A program made the translations under genes and the position numbers. This document shows positions 51,916 through 61,741 of a stretch of 64,000 bases of DNA, one piece after another. The notes under the pieces are model-generated. The model was given only the letters and a program-made list of their open reading frames with translations, was not told the origin of the DNA and searched no databases. This DNA comes from Candidatus Altimarinota bacterium (GTDB taxonomy: Bacteria; Patescibacteriota; Gracilibacteria; UBA1369; UM-FILTER-53-11): the NCBI GenBank assembly GCA_018061065.1, contig JAGOUV010000003.1, positions 1-64,000 of the forward strand. The letters run 5' to 3'. How positions within the stretch are numbered: the first letter of the stretch is position 1; the number at the start of each line of letters is the position of its first letter.

Positions 51916-54900
51916 ATGCTAAAAACAAAAAACATTCTCTGGCTCTTGACCCCACTTCTCTTATTTTCCCTGGGAAGTCAGAAAGCTTTTGCTGCAGCCG
52001 TAACGTGGGCAGGTGGTACAACGGGCACCTGGGAAACGGGCACAAACTGGAGTAGCGGCACACCTCCAACCTCAGCGGATGATGTGACTATTAATCGTGG
52101 GACAGCCGGGGCGGCAGTGACTCTTAGCGCGGGACAAACCGCTGATTTTAGTACGCTTACTATTGGAGGTAGTACTACGACGAATTCTCTAACTTTAGAG
52201 GGAAATATTGGCACGGGTGGCAGTGTAACCATCAAAAATCTATCTACCATTACTCAAAAAAATGCAGTACAGCAGATAATTTCCGGAACGTTGACGATTG
52301 AAAGTGGTGGCTCACTGACCCATACGGCAAATACAACAACTGCGCTCGGCCAACTATATTATATTAACTGGTCAGCTGCCACTATCAATGCACAGAGTGG
52401 ATCAACTATAACAGCAGCGGCAAAAGGATACGCAGGAGGTTCATCAACCACCGCCGGTCAAGGTCCGGGTGCTGGTGCTTTCTCAGGTGGTGGTGGTGCA
52501 CATGCAGGTAATGGAGGAAATAATTCGCTCAGCAGTGCAGCAGGTGGCACCGCATATTGTGATATGACCGATGTCGACACCATGGGTTCAGGTGGTGCCG
52601 GTGGTAACTTCAGTGGCAATAACTATTCAGGTGGCGCCGGTGGTGGATTAATTATTTTAAATGCATCGGGAACTGCAACCTTAAGTGGTGCAATTACCGC
52701 GGCCGGTAGTGCTGGTTCAAATAATGGCCGCTCGGGTGGTGGTGCCGGTGGTGGTATCAGAATTACTGCAAATACTATCGCGGGTACCCCAACCAGTTTG
52801 ACGGCGGCTGGTGGTACCGTAACCAGTGGTGGTAGTGGTGGTGGTGGATGTATCCAATTTACCTATACAGCCGCAAACAGTGTTTCAGCCAGCACCTTTC
52901 TCTCCACCTCTGCCATGATCGTGACCGGCTCAACTGGCGGCGCTTTTATCGGCGGTTCCGGTTCATTTTACGTGAAAGATACTGACAGTACCTATGGTGA
53001 CCTCGTCTTGAAAAATACTTCCACCGCTAGTACTGCCACGAGCACCACGGTCTCAAGTGCTTATGTATCAACTCTAACCTATGACAATCTATATCTAAAT
53101 GCAGCTGTAGTGGCGTCATCGGGAGTGACGGTGAATACCAGTGTGACGATGAATAATGCCAGTACCTTCACTATCCCTACTAATACAACAACTACCTTTG
53201 GATCCAGCGTCACTAGTATTGGAGTAACTGGTACAGCGCCTACTATTACAGTTGAAACTACGGGAAGCACGTTCAATGCGACCTCACTGACTGACTATAG
53301 TAGCGTGGGTTTATCTGTAGCAGATGGGGCTATATGGGGAAATGCTTCTACGTTGACTTCCAATACTTCCACAAGCATCACTCTTTCTTCTGGTTCAACT
53401 ATTTCAAATATATTTACCAGCATGAACTCGGCGGGAACATTAAACCTGCATCGTTTAGCCAATTTCACTATCAATGATTTAACGCTTAGCGGTGGTACTA
53501 CGACACTCACTGCGTATACCACGACAAATCCTCTGTCTCTTTCAACACTGACGATGACGACGGGAAGTTCACTGACACATACGGCAAATACAACAACTGC
53601 AGCAGGACAAGTTAATGTCCTTAATATTACTGCTACGACCATTGATCTTCAAAGTGGATCCACCGTCACGGCAGCGGGAAAAGGATATGCGGGAGGTTCA
53701 TCAACCACCGCTGGTCAAGGTCCGGGTGCAGGTGCTTTTGCGGGTGGTGGTGGGGCACATGCAGGTAACGGAGGAAATAATACGCTCACCAGCGCAACCG
53801 GTGGTACCGCATATTGTGATATGACCGACGTCGACACCATGGGTTCGGGTGGTGCGGGTGGGAACTTCAGTGGCAACAACTATTCAGGTGGCGCTGGTGG
53901 TGGATTAATTATCCTAAATGCATCAGGGACTGCAACCTTAAGCGGTGCAATTACGGCAGCCGGTAGTGTCGGTTCAAATAATGCCCGCTCAGGTGGTGGT
54001 AGTGGTGGTGGTATTAGAATTACCGCAAATACTATCGCGGGTACCCCAACCAGTTTGACGGCAGTCGGTGGGGCCGTGACCAGTGGTGGTAGTGGTGGTG
54101 GTGGATGTATTCAATTTACCTATACGACTTCAAATAGCGTTTCCGCCAGCACCTTTCTCTCCACTGCTGCCATGACAGTGAGCGGCTCGGTCAATGGTTA
54201 CCAGATTGGTGGTGCCGGTTCATTTTTTGTGAAAGATACCGATAGTACTTATGGTGACTTAGTTTTGGAAAATACTTCAACCGCTAGTACTGCCGCTACG
54301 ACCACAGTCTCAAATGCGACCATTGATAATTTATACACGAGTGCTGTGCGTATGAAATTGCCAGGCAGTACGATAAATACAAGCGTAACAATTAATAATG
54401 GTAGTGCGTTAGATATTGATTCCGGTGCTGAAAATGCGGCGACGTTCGGTTCAAGCATAACAAGTATAAGCGTAACGGGCACTGCTCCAACTATTACCAA
54501 TGCTGGAACTTTTACCGCTAATGGGCTTACCAGCCTAAGCGGAACAATTACCAATAGTGGAACGTTCAATGCAAATGGCCTTACGAGTTCGAGTGCCACT
54601 ATTACTACAACCGGAATTTTGAATGTCACTTCACTATCAAACCTGAGTGGAACTACACTTACTGTTTCAAGTGGAGGTGATTGGAATAATAATTCAACAA
54701 TAACTACTGACGGCACCTCGAGCATTACATTGAGCTCGGGTGGTGAAGTGCTCAATACGCTTACAAGTTTTACTTCAGCGGGAACGTTGGCTATATATCA
54801 GGGCGCTACACACACAATTACGGATTTAACTTTGAGCGGAGGCACGACGACGTTAAGTAACTTCACTACTACAGCGGCATTTTCTGTTTCTACGCTCACC

Positions 54901-57900
54901 ATGACCGGTACAAGCGTATTAGAACACACGGCAAATACAACTGCTCAAACACACATACTTAATATTGCGGCAACAACTATAAATATCGGTGCATCAGCAA
55001 GTATTAATGTGGATGGCAAGGGATACAATGCAGGAAATGGTCCCGCTGCAGGTACATCTACCGGTGGTGGTGGCCACTGCGGTAACGGTGGTGGTACAAC
55101 CGGAGGAACCGCAAACTGTAGCATAAGTAATTTAGTTACCATCGGTTCTTCAGGTGCTTATTACAATGCCACACATACTGGTGGTAGAGGTGGTGGATTG
55201 GCCATCATTACTGTCACTGGTACCGCAACAATAAATGGTACCATTTCAGCAAATGGTAGCTCGGGAGGCACCACTATCACGGGAGGAGGTGGTGGTGGTG
55301 GTATTAAATTAGTTGCAGGTACGGTTGCAGGAACACCGGCAAATTTCAGAGCTAATGGAGGCGCAAAAGGATCCGGCGGTTCAGGAGGAGGAGGTGGTGG
55401 TGGTGGTATTTATATTAGCTACAGCGTAAGCAGCAGTATCTCTTCAGTGAGCGTAACCGCTGGCTCTGGAAGTGGAACCGCTGCAAGTGCTGGACTAAGT
55501 TCTATCGTTCAATCAAACGCTGCTCCCACCGCAACAACTCCAGCAACTCCAGAAACTATTTCTCAAGCGACCGATGGTACCGGTTATGTTACCTTCCAAA
55601 CAACAATTTCAGATGCCAGTGATACTAAATTAAAAGTTGAATATTCAGATGATGGCGGATCAACATGGTACGACCCACTTTTAGTTTCAGCGACTCCAAG
55701 TGCTGGTACGACTGCTGATCTTGATAATGCCAATGCATATCAAATCGGCACATCGGATGCTATCGACACTTCTGGCGGTGATAAGACAATTACCATAGTT
55801 TGGGATACGCTTTCTGCCAGCAACGGCGGTGGTTCACTTGATACTACAACTCAAGCTGATATCCAAGTACGATTGACTGCCAATGATGCTACATCCGACA
55901 GTAGTGTTGCAACTTCCTTGTCGTTCTCAGTAGACAACCTCGATCCAACAATTTCCAGCAAAGCTACTGCTGATTTAGATGGTGATGGATATATTGACGC
56001 GGTACATGTTACTTTTGCAGAAAATATCGCTGATTCCAGTGTGGCCTTTGGTGATTTTGCAGTTACCGGGACTACTTCATTAGCGTTTAGTTCAACAACA
56101 AATTCCGACACAGCAAATGATGACGATATCTATCTTACCTTTACCGACGGCGTCCTAAGTACAAGCGCTGTACCAAATTTTGCCTATACTGCAGGAACAC
56201 TAACCGACGCATACGGAAATGCTCTCTCATCAGCCGTAGCGGCAGCATCCACCGATGGTGCAGGTCCTGCAATTATGTCAGCGGTCGCCTCCGATGAAAG
56301 TGTGTTTGGAGTCGGCATTGATAATGGCGATACAGTGACCATTACATTTAGCGAAGACACCAATCAAGCGACTATAGATGCAAGTACTATTAATAGCGCT
56401 CTCGCGCTGAATAACAGTCATGTGTGGACAGACGGAGGAGGTGCAATTGGCTCGGCAAGCTGGAGCAGTGCTTCTGTTTTAGTGATTACACTTTCAACGG
56501 GGACTACTGCACCGACTGTCGCTCTCAGTGATACGATCATTTTAAACGGCACTACCATTACTGACGGCACAAATAATTCAAGTACCGTCGCCTTCTCATC
56601 TATAAGTGGCGTCTTTGCAAGTGCTACGCCAGCCGTAACCGTCTCCGCAATTTCAGGAGCTACGGCCGAAGCGGGTGACACGGGAACTTTTACCGTTGTG
56701 TTAGGTACCCAGCCGACGGGAGATGTTGTGGTTGGGCTTTCAAGCAGCGACACAACGGAAGGAACTGTTTCTCCTGCCTCACTAACTTTCACTTCGGGCA
56801 ACTGGAGCACACCTCAAACCGTGACCGTAACGGGAGTCAACGATGATGCAGTTGATGGCGATATTGCCTATTCAATTATCACCGCTGCCGCGACTTCTAC
56901 GGATGGAAATTATAATACGCTCAACCCTGCTGATGTCTCCGCAACTAACACCGACAACGATACTGCCGGTATTACTATTTCAGCCATTACAGGAAATACT
57001 ACCGAGCCCAGTGGAACCGCAACTTTCACCGCGGTGCTCACCTCACAGCCAACTGCGGATGTGACATTTGAACTCTCAAGTAATGATACAACAGAGGGTA
57101 CTGTCTCTCCCGCTTCACTGACATTTACTTCAGGCAACTGGAGCACGCCACAAACGGTTACCGTAACGGGAGTCAACGATGATGTGTCTGATGGCGATAT
57201 TGCATATTCAATTATCACCGCAGCCGCAACTTCTACTGATGGAAATTATAATGCACTCAACCCTGCCGATGTTTCTGCCACTAACACAGATAATGACACG
57301 GTCGGTTTTACGATTTCTTCGATCACAACAGCTACGACCGAAGCGGGTGGTACTGCCACCTTTACGGCAATGCTCAATTCACAGCCAACTGCTGATGTGA
57401 CATTTGAACTTTCTAGTAATGATACTACGGAGGGCACCGTCTCTCCCGCTTCACTGACTTTTACTTCGGCTAACTGGAGTACACCTCAAACAGTTACCGT
57501 GACCGGCGTGAATGATGATGTGGATGATGGCGATATTGCTTTCTCAATTATCACCGCAGCCGCGACTTCTACTGATGTGAATTATAACGCGCTCAACCCT
57601 GGGGACGTTTCTGTCACTAACACGGACAATGACACCGCTGGATTTACCGTTTCTTCGATTTCAGCTGCTACAACAGAAGCTGGTGGAACCGCTACTTTTA
57701 CGGCAGTGCTCACCTCTCAGCCAACTGCTGATGTGACGGTTGAACTCTCAAGCAATGACACAACTGAAGGTACGATCTCCCCTGCTTCACTTACCTTCAC
57801 CTCGGGCAACTGGAGTACACCTCAAACAGGAACGGTGACCGGCGTGAATGATGATGTGGACGATGGCGATATTTCTTACTCGATTATCACGGCAGCAGCG

Positions 57901-60900
57901 ACTTCTACTGATGCTACCTACAACACCATAAACCCAGGCGACGTCTCTGTGACGAATACAGACAATGACACGGTCGGCTTTACGATATCTTCTATTTCAA
58001 CAGCTACAACAGAAGCGGGTGGCACTGCCACCTTTACGGCGGCACTGAATTCACAGCCAACTGCCGATGTGACATTTGAACTCTCAAGTAATGATACAAC
58101 AGAGGGTACTGTCTCCCCTGCTTCACTGACATTTACTTCCGGCAACTGGAGCACTCCACAAACCGTTACCGTGACCGGCGTGAATGACGATGCGGTCGAT
58201 GGTGACATTGCATATTCAATTATTACCGCAGCCGCGACTTCTACCGATGTTACCTATAATGCTATAAACCCAGGCGACGTTTCCGTAACGAATACGGACA
58301 ATGACAGTGCCGGTTTTACCGTTTCAGCAATTTCAAATGCCACGACAGAAGTCGGTGGCACCGCTACTTTTACGATGGTGTTAACTACTCAGCCAAGTGC
58401 AAATGTTTCCGTTGGCCTCACAAGTAACGATACAACTGAGGGTACTGTTTCTCCTGCTTCACTAACTTTCACCTCGGGAAACTGGAGCACGCCTCAAACC
58501 GTGACCGTAACGGGCGTCGATGATGATGCAAACGATGGAGACATTTCATACTCGATTGTCACCGCGGCTGCTACTTCAACGGATGGAAATTACAATACGC
58601 TCAATGCTTCCGATGTCTCAGTTAGCAATACTGATAATGACACTGTTGGTTTTGTTATTTTAGCTATTTCAGATACTACGACCGAAGCAGGCGGCACCGC
58701 TACCTTCACGGTGGTTCTGAACTCTCAGCCAACAGCGAATGTTTCCGTAGGACTCTCTAGCAGCGATACAACTGAGGGTACCGTCTCTCCTGCCTCACTG
58801 ACATTTACTTCTGGAAACTGGAGCACGCCTCAAACCGTGACCGTAACGGGAGTCAACGATGACGTGGTTGATGGCAACATTGCGTATTCAATTATCACCG
58901 CAGCTGCTAGTTCTACCGACCCAGAATACAACACAATGAATTCAAGCGATGTGAGCCTGACAAATAATGACAATGATATCGTGGGCATCACCGTGACTCC
59001 GACATCCGGTCTGACGACTACAGAGGCAGGAGGAACAGATACGTTTACCGTAGTTTTAGATACTCAACCAACTGCTGATGTATCTATCGAAATTTCAAGT
59101 GGCAGCACAGATGAAGGCACTGTTTCTCCTGCTTCACTTACCTTTACTTCAGGCAACTGGGCAACGCCACGGACAGTAACAGTGACTGGTGTGAACGACG
59201 ATGTTGATGATGGGGATGTCGCCTATACAATTGTAACTGCAGCAGCAACGTCTTCCGATGAAGACTATAATACCGTGAATGCAGCAAACGTATCAGTTAC
59301 CAATACCGACAATGATACAGCGGGAATAACGGTGACTCCAACATCTGGTTTAACGACTACAGAAGCGGGTGTGACAGATGAATTTACCGTAGTGCTTGAT
59401 ACAAAACCAACTGCAACCGTATCTTTTGGTGTTTCAAGCAGTGACACAACAGAAGGAACTATTTCAGCAAGTTCATTGAGTTTTACGACAACCAACTGGG
59501 CAACGCCACAAACGGTTACCGTGACGGGCGTAAACGATGATGTTGATGATGGCGATGGCACTTATTCAATTGTCACCGCTGCCGCGACTTCCACTGACAA
59601 CACCTATAACAATATAAACCCCAGCAACGTTTCCGTGACCAACACAGACAATGATACCGCTGGATTTACCGTTTCTTCGATTTCAAATGCTACGGCTGAA
59701 GCGGGCGACACTGCTACCTTCACTGTGGTACTCAACTCTCAACCAACGGCAGATGTGAGCATCGAACTCTCGAGCAGTGATACATCCGAAGGCACGATCT
59801 CTCCGGCTTCACTCACCTTTACTTCAGGCAACTGGAACACACCTCAGACGGGAACCGTAACGGGAGTCAACGATAATGTAGATGACGGCGATATAGCTTA
59901 TTCGATTATATTAGCTGCTGCGACTTCAGCAGACAGTATCTATAACGGTATAAATCCAAGCAATGTTTCTGTTACCAATACGGACAATGATACTTTTGGC
60001 ATTACTGTTTCAACTATTTCAAATGCTTCAGCCGAAGCTAGTGGTACAGCTACTTTTACCGTAGTGCTCACCTCTCAGCCAACGGCAAACGTGAGCATCG
60101 GGATCTCAAGCAGTGATACGACAGAAGGAACCGTCTCTCCTGCCTCACTGACGTTTACAACGCTTAACTGGAACACAGCACAAACAGTTACCGTAAGCGG
60201 AGTTAACGATGACGTGGTTGATGGTGATATCGCTTACTCAATTGTCACCGCAGCCGCAACTTCAAGCGACGGTAATTATAATACACTCAACCCCGCCAAT
60301 GTTTCTGTCACCAACACAGATGACGACACTGTTGGATTTACCGTTTCAGCTATTTCAGAACATACAACTGAAGCAGGTGGTACTGCTACTTTTACGGTGG
60401 CTCTCAATTCACAACCGACTGCAAATGTGAGTATCGCACTCACAAGCAATGATACAACAGAGGGCACCGTCACTCCCGCCTCACTCACCTTCACCTCCGT
60501 TAACTGGGATACACCCCAGACAGTTACGGTTACGGGAGTAAATGATAACGTGGTTGATGATGATATCGCTTACTCAATTATCACTGCTGCTGCTACTTCT
60601 TCTGACAATGATTACAACGATATAAATCCAGGCAATGTTTCCGTCACGAATAATGACAATGACACTGTCGATATTATTATTACTGAATCGGGTGGATCAA
60701 CTCGACTCACGGAGGGCAGTACGACCGATAGCTATACCGTGGTACTTAACTCAGAACCAACCGCGAGTGTAATTGTAACGGCTGTCTCAAACACACAAAT
60801 CACCAATTCAAGTCCGCTCACTTTTACGACCGCAAATTGGGACACACCACAAACAATAACGCTCACCGCCGTTGACGATACGACCGTCGAAGGAGCTCAC

Positions 60901-61638
60901 AGCGCTACCGTCACTCATACGGCGACATCCGATGATAGTTCATACCATGGCATTACAATGGATTCGGTAACTGCTTCTATCACTGATAATGACGTGGCTG
61001 CACCGACCACTGAAACTATTACTAATGTCACTAGTCCAAGTGGCTCTGCTCCGGGCGGAGGGACTTCAGTAGTCGAAACTCCTATTGTATTTACCTCACC
61101 ACGACCAGCTGCCTCTTTCTCCTTACCTATGAATCTTCCTATCGCAGTCTCCGTCGCAAATTCTGTTAATAGCGTTACTATCAACACTGCCAACCAGAAT
61201 GTTATTAACCTCAAGATTGGTTCGCTTAAACTGCCGGTAAAATTGCTAAAAAATAAGACGATAGACATTAGCACTGATGGAGATAAGCGCAACGACTTGC
61301 GCGTTACCTATATTGGTCTCACTAAAACAAATAAAGTATCCGTGCGTTTTATCTCTCTTGTTGATCCATCAGAATTAAAGCAAGGAGTGACCATAGAACG
61401 CGGTAACTATGAGACAGAAGATCATACGGTCGTATTGCAATTTAATCCTCCTAAAAAAACAGAGAGCATTTCAATCTCCAATAACCCAGATTTTGAGAAT
61501 GCTTCCTGGACAAAATACACATCGAGAAAAAACTGGCGGTTATCTGCTGGCAGTGGCAAAAAAAATATCTATGTAAAATTCCGCCTGGAAAACGGAGAAA
61601 TCATACAGGCTCAAGATTCTATTATGATTGCGAAGTAG
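51916..61638 (+). CDS. Giant secreted repeat protein (3240 residues) with Calx-beta-like array
   Basis: A very large exported protein, presumably a surface adhesin or fibre. The signal peptide is MLKTKNILWLLTPLLLFSLG... ending near AFA (about residue 26). Residues 133-374, 552-793 and about 1002-1195 are three copies of a Gly-rich beta module with Cys residues. About 1200-1570 has Ig-like/big domains (YSDDGGSTWYDP, DLDGDGYIDAVHVTF). Residues 1571-2916 are twelve near-identical 112-113-residue Calx-beta-like repeats with PASLTFTSGNWSTPQTVTV, followed by a diverged thirteenth. The C-terminal ~200 residues end in a domain with KKNIYVKFRLENG and no sortase motif or membrane anchor. ATG 51916 fits the promoter and signal peptide. 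Confidence 0.88.
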   Translation: MLKTKNILWLLTPLLLFSLGSQKAFAAAVTWAGGTTGTWETGTNWSSGTPPTSADDVTINRGTAGAAVTLSAGQTADFSTLTIGGSTTTNSLTLEGNIGTGGSVTIKNLSTITQKNAVQQIISGTLTIESGGSLTHTANTTTALGQLYYINWSAATINAQSGSTITAAAKGYAGGSSTTAGQGPGAGAFSGGGGAHAGNGGNNSLSSAAGGTAYCDMTDVDTMGSGGAGGNFSGNNYSGGAGGGLIILNASGTATLSGAITAAGSAGSNNGRSGGGAGGGIRITANTIAGTPTSLTAAGGTVTSGGSGGGGCIQFTYTAANSVSASTFLSTSAMIVTGSTGGAFIGGSGSFYVKDTDSTYGDLVLKNTSTASTATSTTVSSAYVSTLTYDNLYLNAAVVASSGVTVNTSVTMNNASTFTIPTNTTTTFGSSVTSIGVTGTAPTITVETTGSTFNATSLTDYSSVGLSVADGAIWGNASTLTSNTSTSITLSSGSTISNIFTSMNSAGTLNLHRLANFTINDLTLSGGTTTLTAYTTTNPLSLSTLTMTTGSSLTHTANTTTAAGQVNVLNITATTIDLQSGSTVTAAGKGYAGGSSTTAGQGPGAGAFAGGGGAHAGNGGNNTLTSATGGTAYCDMTDVDTMGSGGAGGNFSGNNYSGGAGGGLIILNASGTATLSGAITAAGSVGSNNARSGGGSGGGIRITANTIAGTPTSLTAVGGAVTSGGSGGGGCIQFTYTTSNSVSASTFLSTAAMTVSGSVNGYQIGGAGSFFVKDTDSTYGDLVLENTSTASTAATTTVSNATIDNLYTSAVRMKLPGSTINTSVTINNGSALDIDSGAENAATFGSSITSISVTGTAPTITNAGTFTANGLTSLSGTITNSGTFNANGLTSSSATITTTGILNVTSLSNLSGTTLTVSSGGDWNNNSTITTDGTSSITLSSGGEVLNTLTSFTSAGTLAIYQGATHTITDLTLSGGTTTLSNFTTTAAFSVSTLTMTGTSVLEHTANTTAQTHILNIAATTINIGASASINVDGKGYNAGNGPAAGTSTGGGGHCGNGGGTTGGTANCSISNLVTIGSSGAYYNATHTGGRGGGLAIITVTGTATINGTISANGSSGGTTITGGGGGGGIKLVAGTVAGTPANFRANGGAKGSGGSGGGGGGGGIYISYSVSSSISSVSVTAGSGSGTAASAGLSSIVQSNAAPTATTPATPETISQATDGTGYVTFQTTISDASDTKLKVEYSDDGGSTWYDPLLVSATPSAGTTADLDNANAYQIGTSDAIDTSGGDKTITIVWDTLSASNGGGSLDTTTQADIQVRLTANDATSDSSVATSLSFSVDNLDPTISSKATADLDGDGYIDAVHVTFAENIADSSVAFGDFAVTGTTSLAFSSTTNSDTANDDDIYLTFTDGVLSTSAVPNFAYTAGTLTDAYGNALSSAVAAASTDGAGPAIMSAVASDESVFGVGIDNGDTVTITFSEDTNQATIDASTINSALALNNSHVWTDGGGAIGSASWSSASVLVITLSTGTTAPTVALSDTIILNGTTITDGTNNSSTVAFSSISGVFASATPAVTVSAISGATAEAGDTGTFTVVLGTQPTGDVVVGLSSSDTTEGTVSPASLTFTSGNWSTPQTVTVTGVNDDAVDGDIAYSIITAAATSTDGNYNTLNPADVSATNTDNDTAGITISAITGNTTEPSGTATFTAVLTSQPTADVTFELSSNDTTEGTVSPASLTFTSGNWSTPQTVTVTGVNDDVSDGDIAYSIITAAATSTDGNYNALNPADVSATNTDNDTVGFTISSITTATTEAGGTATFTAMLNSQPTADVTFELSSNDTTEGTVSPASLTFTSANWSTPQTVTVTGVNDDVDDGDIAFSIITAAATSTDVNYNALNPGDVSVTNTDNDTAGFTVSSISAATTEAGGTATFTAVLTSQPTADVTVELSSNDTTEGTISPASLTFTSGNWSTPQTGTVTGVNDDVDDGDISYSIITAAATSTDATYNTINPGDVSVTNTDNDTVGFTISSISTATTEAGGTATFTAALNSQPTADVTFELSSNDTTEGTVSPASLTFTSGNWSTPQTVTVTGVNDDAVDGDIAYSIITAAATSTDVTYNAINPGDVSVTNTDNDSAGFTVSAISNATTEVGGTATFTMVLTTQPSANVSVGLTSNDTTEGTVSPASLTFTSGNWSTPQTVTVTGVDDDANDGDISYSIVTAAATSTDGNYNTLNASDVSVSNTDNDTVGFVILAISDTTTEAGGTATFTVVLNSQPTANVSVGLSSSDTTEGTVSPASLTFTSGNWSTPQTVTVTGVNDDVVDGNIAYSIITAAASSTDPEYNTMNSSDVSLTNNDNDIVGITVTPTSGLTTTEAGGTDTFTVVLDTQPTADVSIEISSGSTDEGTVSPASLTFTSGNWATPRTVTVTGVNDDVDDGDVAYTIVTAAATSSDEDYNTVNAANVSVTNTDNDTAGITVTPTSGLTTTEAGVTDEFTVVLDTKPTATVSFGVSSSDTTEGTISASSLSFTTTNWATPQTVTVTGVNDDVDDGDGTYSIVTAAATSTDNTYNNINPSNVSVTNTDNDTAGFTVSSISNATAEAGDTATFTVVLNSQPTADVSIELSSSDTSEGTISPASLTFTSGNWNTPQTGTVTGVNDNVDDGDIAYSIILAAATSADSIYNGINPSNVSVTNTDNDTFGITVSTISNASAEASGTATFTVVLTSQPTANVSIGISSSDTTEGTVSPASLTFTTLNWNTAQTVTVSGVNDDVVDGDIAYSIVTAAATSSDGNYNTLNPANVSVTNTDDDTVGFTVSAISEHTTEAGGTATFTVALNSQPTANVSIALTSNDTTEGTVTPASLTFTSVNWDTPQTVTVTGVNDNVVDDDIAYSIITAAATSSDNDYNDINPGNVSVTNNDNDTVDIIITESGGSTRLTEGSTTDSYTVVLNSEPTASVIVTAVSNTQITNSSPLTFTTANWDTPQTITLTAVDDTTVEGAHSATVTHTATSDDSSYHGITMDSVTASITDNDVAAPTTETITNVTSPSGSAPGGGTSVVETPIVFTSPRPAASFSLPMNLPIAVSVANSVNSVTINTANQNVINLKIGSLKLPVKLLKNKTIDISTDGDKRNDLRVTYIGLTKTNKVSVRFISLVDPSELKQGVTIERGNYETEDHTVVLQFNPPKKTESISISNNPDFENASWTKYTSRKNWRLSAGSGKKNIYVKFRLENGEIIQAQDSIMIAK
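52312..53037 (+). repeat. Large duplicated Gly-rich module, copy A
   Basis: 726 bp repeated with high identity and no length change at 53569-54294, exactly 1257 bp downstream. It encodes the module with THTANTTTA at the start and VKDTDSTYGDLVL near the end. Confidence 0.85.
53569..54294 (+). repeat. Large duplicated Gly-rich module, copy B
   Basis: Second copy of the 726-bp unit. Differences are mostly silent or conservative, so the duplication is recent or the copies are being homogenised. Confidence 0.85.
54921..55500 (+). repeat. Diverged Gly-rich module, copy C
   Basis: A shorter, more diverged relative of copies A and B (EHTANTT, GKGYNAGNGPAAG, GGGLAIITVTGTATINGTI, GTPANFRANGG), with two of the Cys kept. 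Confidence 0.65.
56626..60663 (+). repeat. Array of twelve Calx-beta-like coding repeats
   Basis: Units start at 56626, 56962, 57298, 57634, 57970, 58306, 58642, 58978, 59317, 59656, 59992 and 60328. Ten are 336 bp and two (the eighth and ninth) 339 bp. Each encodes the core EGTVSPASLTFTSGNW...VTVTGVNDD and ends NTDND. A thirteenth, clearly diverged unit follows from 60664 to about 60990. Confidence 0.92.
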
Positions 61639-61645
61639 CAACATC

Positions 61646-61661
61646 GTCAGTAACTATTGAC
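61646..61661. promoter_or_regulatory. Imperfect palindrome upstream of alaX
   Basis: GTCAGTAACTATTGAC, nearly palindromic, just after the giant gene. GTAACTATT recurs directly before the alaX ATG. Possible regulator site, weak evidence. Confidence 0.3.
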
Positions 61662-61680
61662 GTTAAAGTATTCCATGCTA

Positions 61681-61708
61681 TTGAAAGTTTCCAATAAGCC
61701 AATATAGT
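61681..61708 (+). promoter_or_regulatory. Promoter of alaX
   Basis: TTGAAA (61681-61686), 16-base spacer, TATAGT (61703-61708); the start site would be about 27 bases before the ATG. Confidence 0.5.
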
Positions 61709-61741
61709 TATATCAGCTTTTACTGACGTAACTATTATTAT

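Noticed and set aside
56626-60663. CRISPR-like array
   Set aside because: The units are 336-339 bp coding repeats in frame, with no short repeats separated by unique spacers.
56418-61292. Several 60-130-codon open frames opposite the giant repeat gene
   Set aside because: They recur at the same place in each repeat and are simple shadows of the repeat array.
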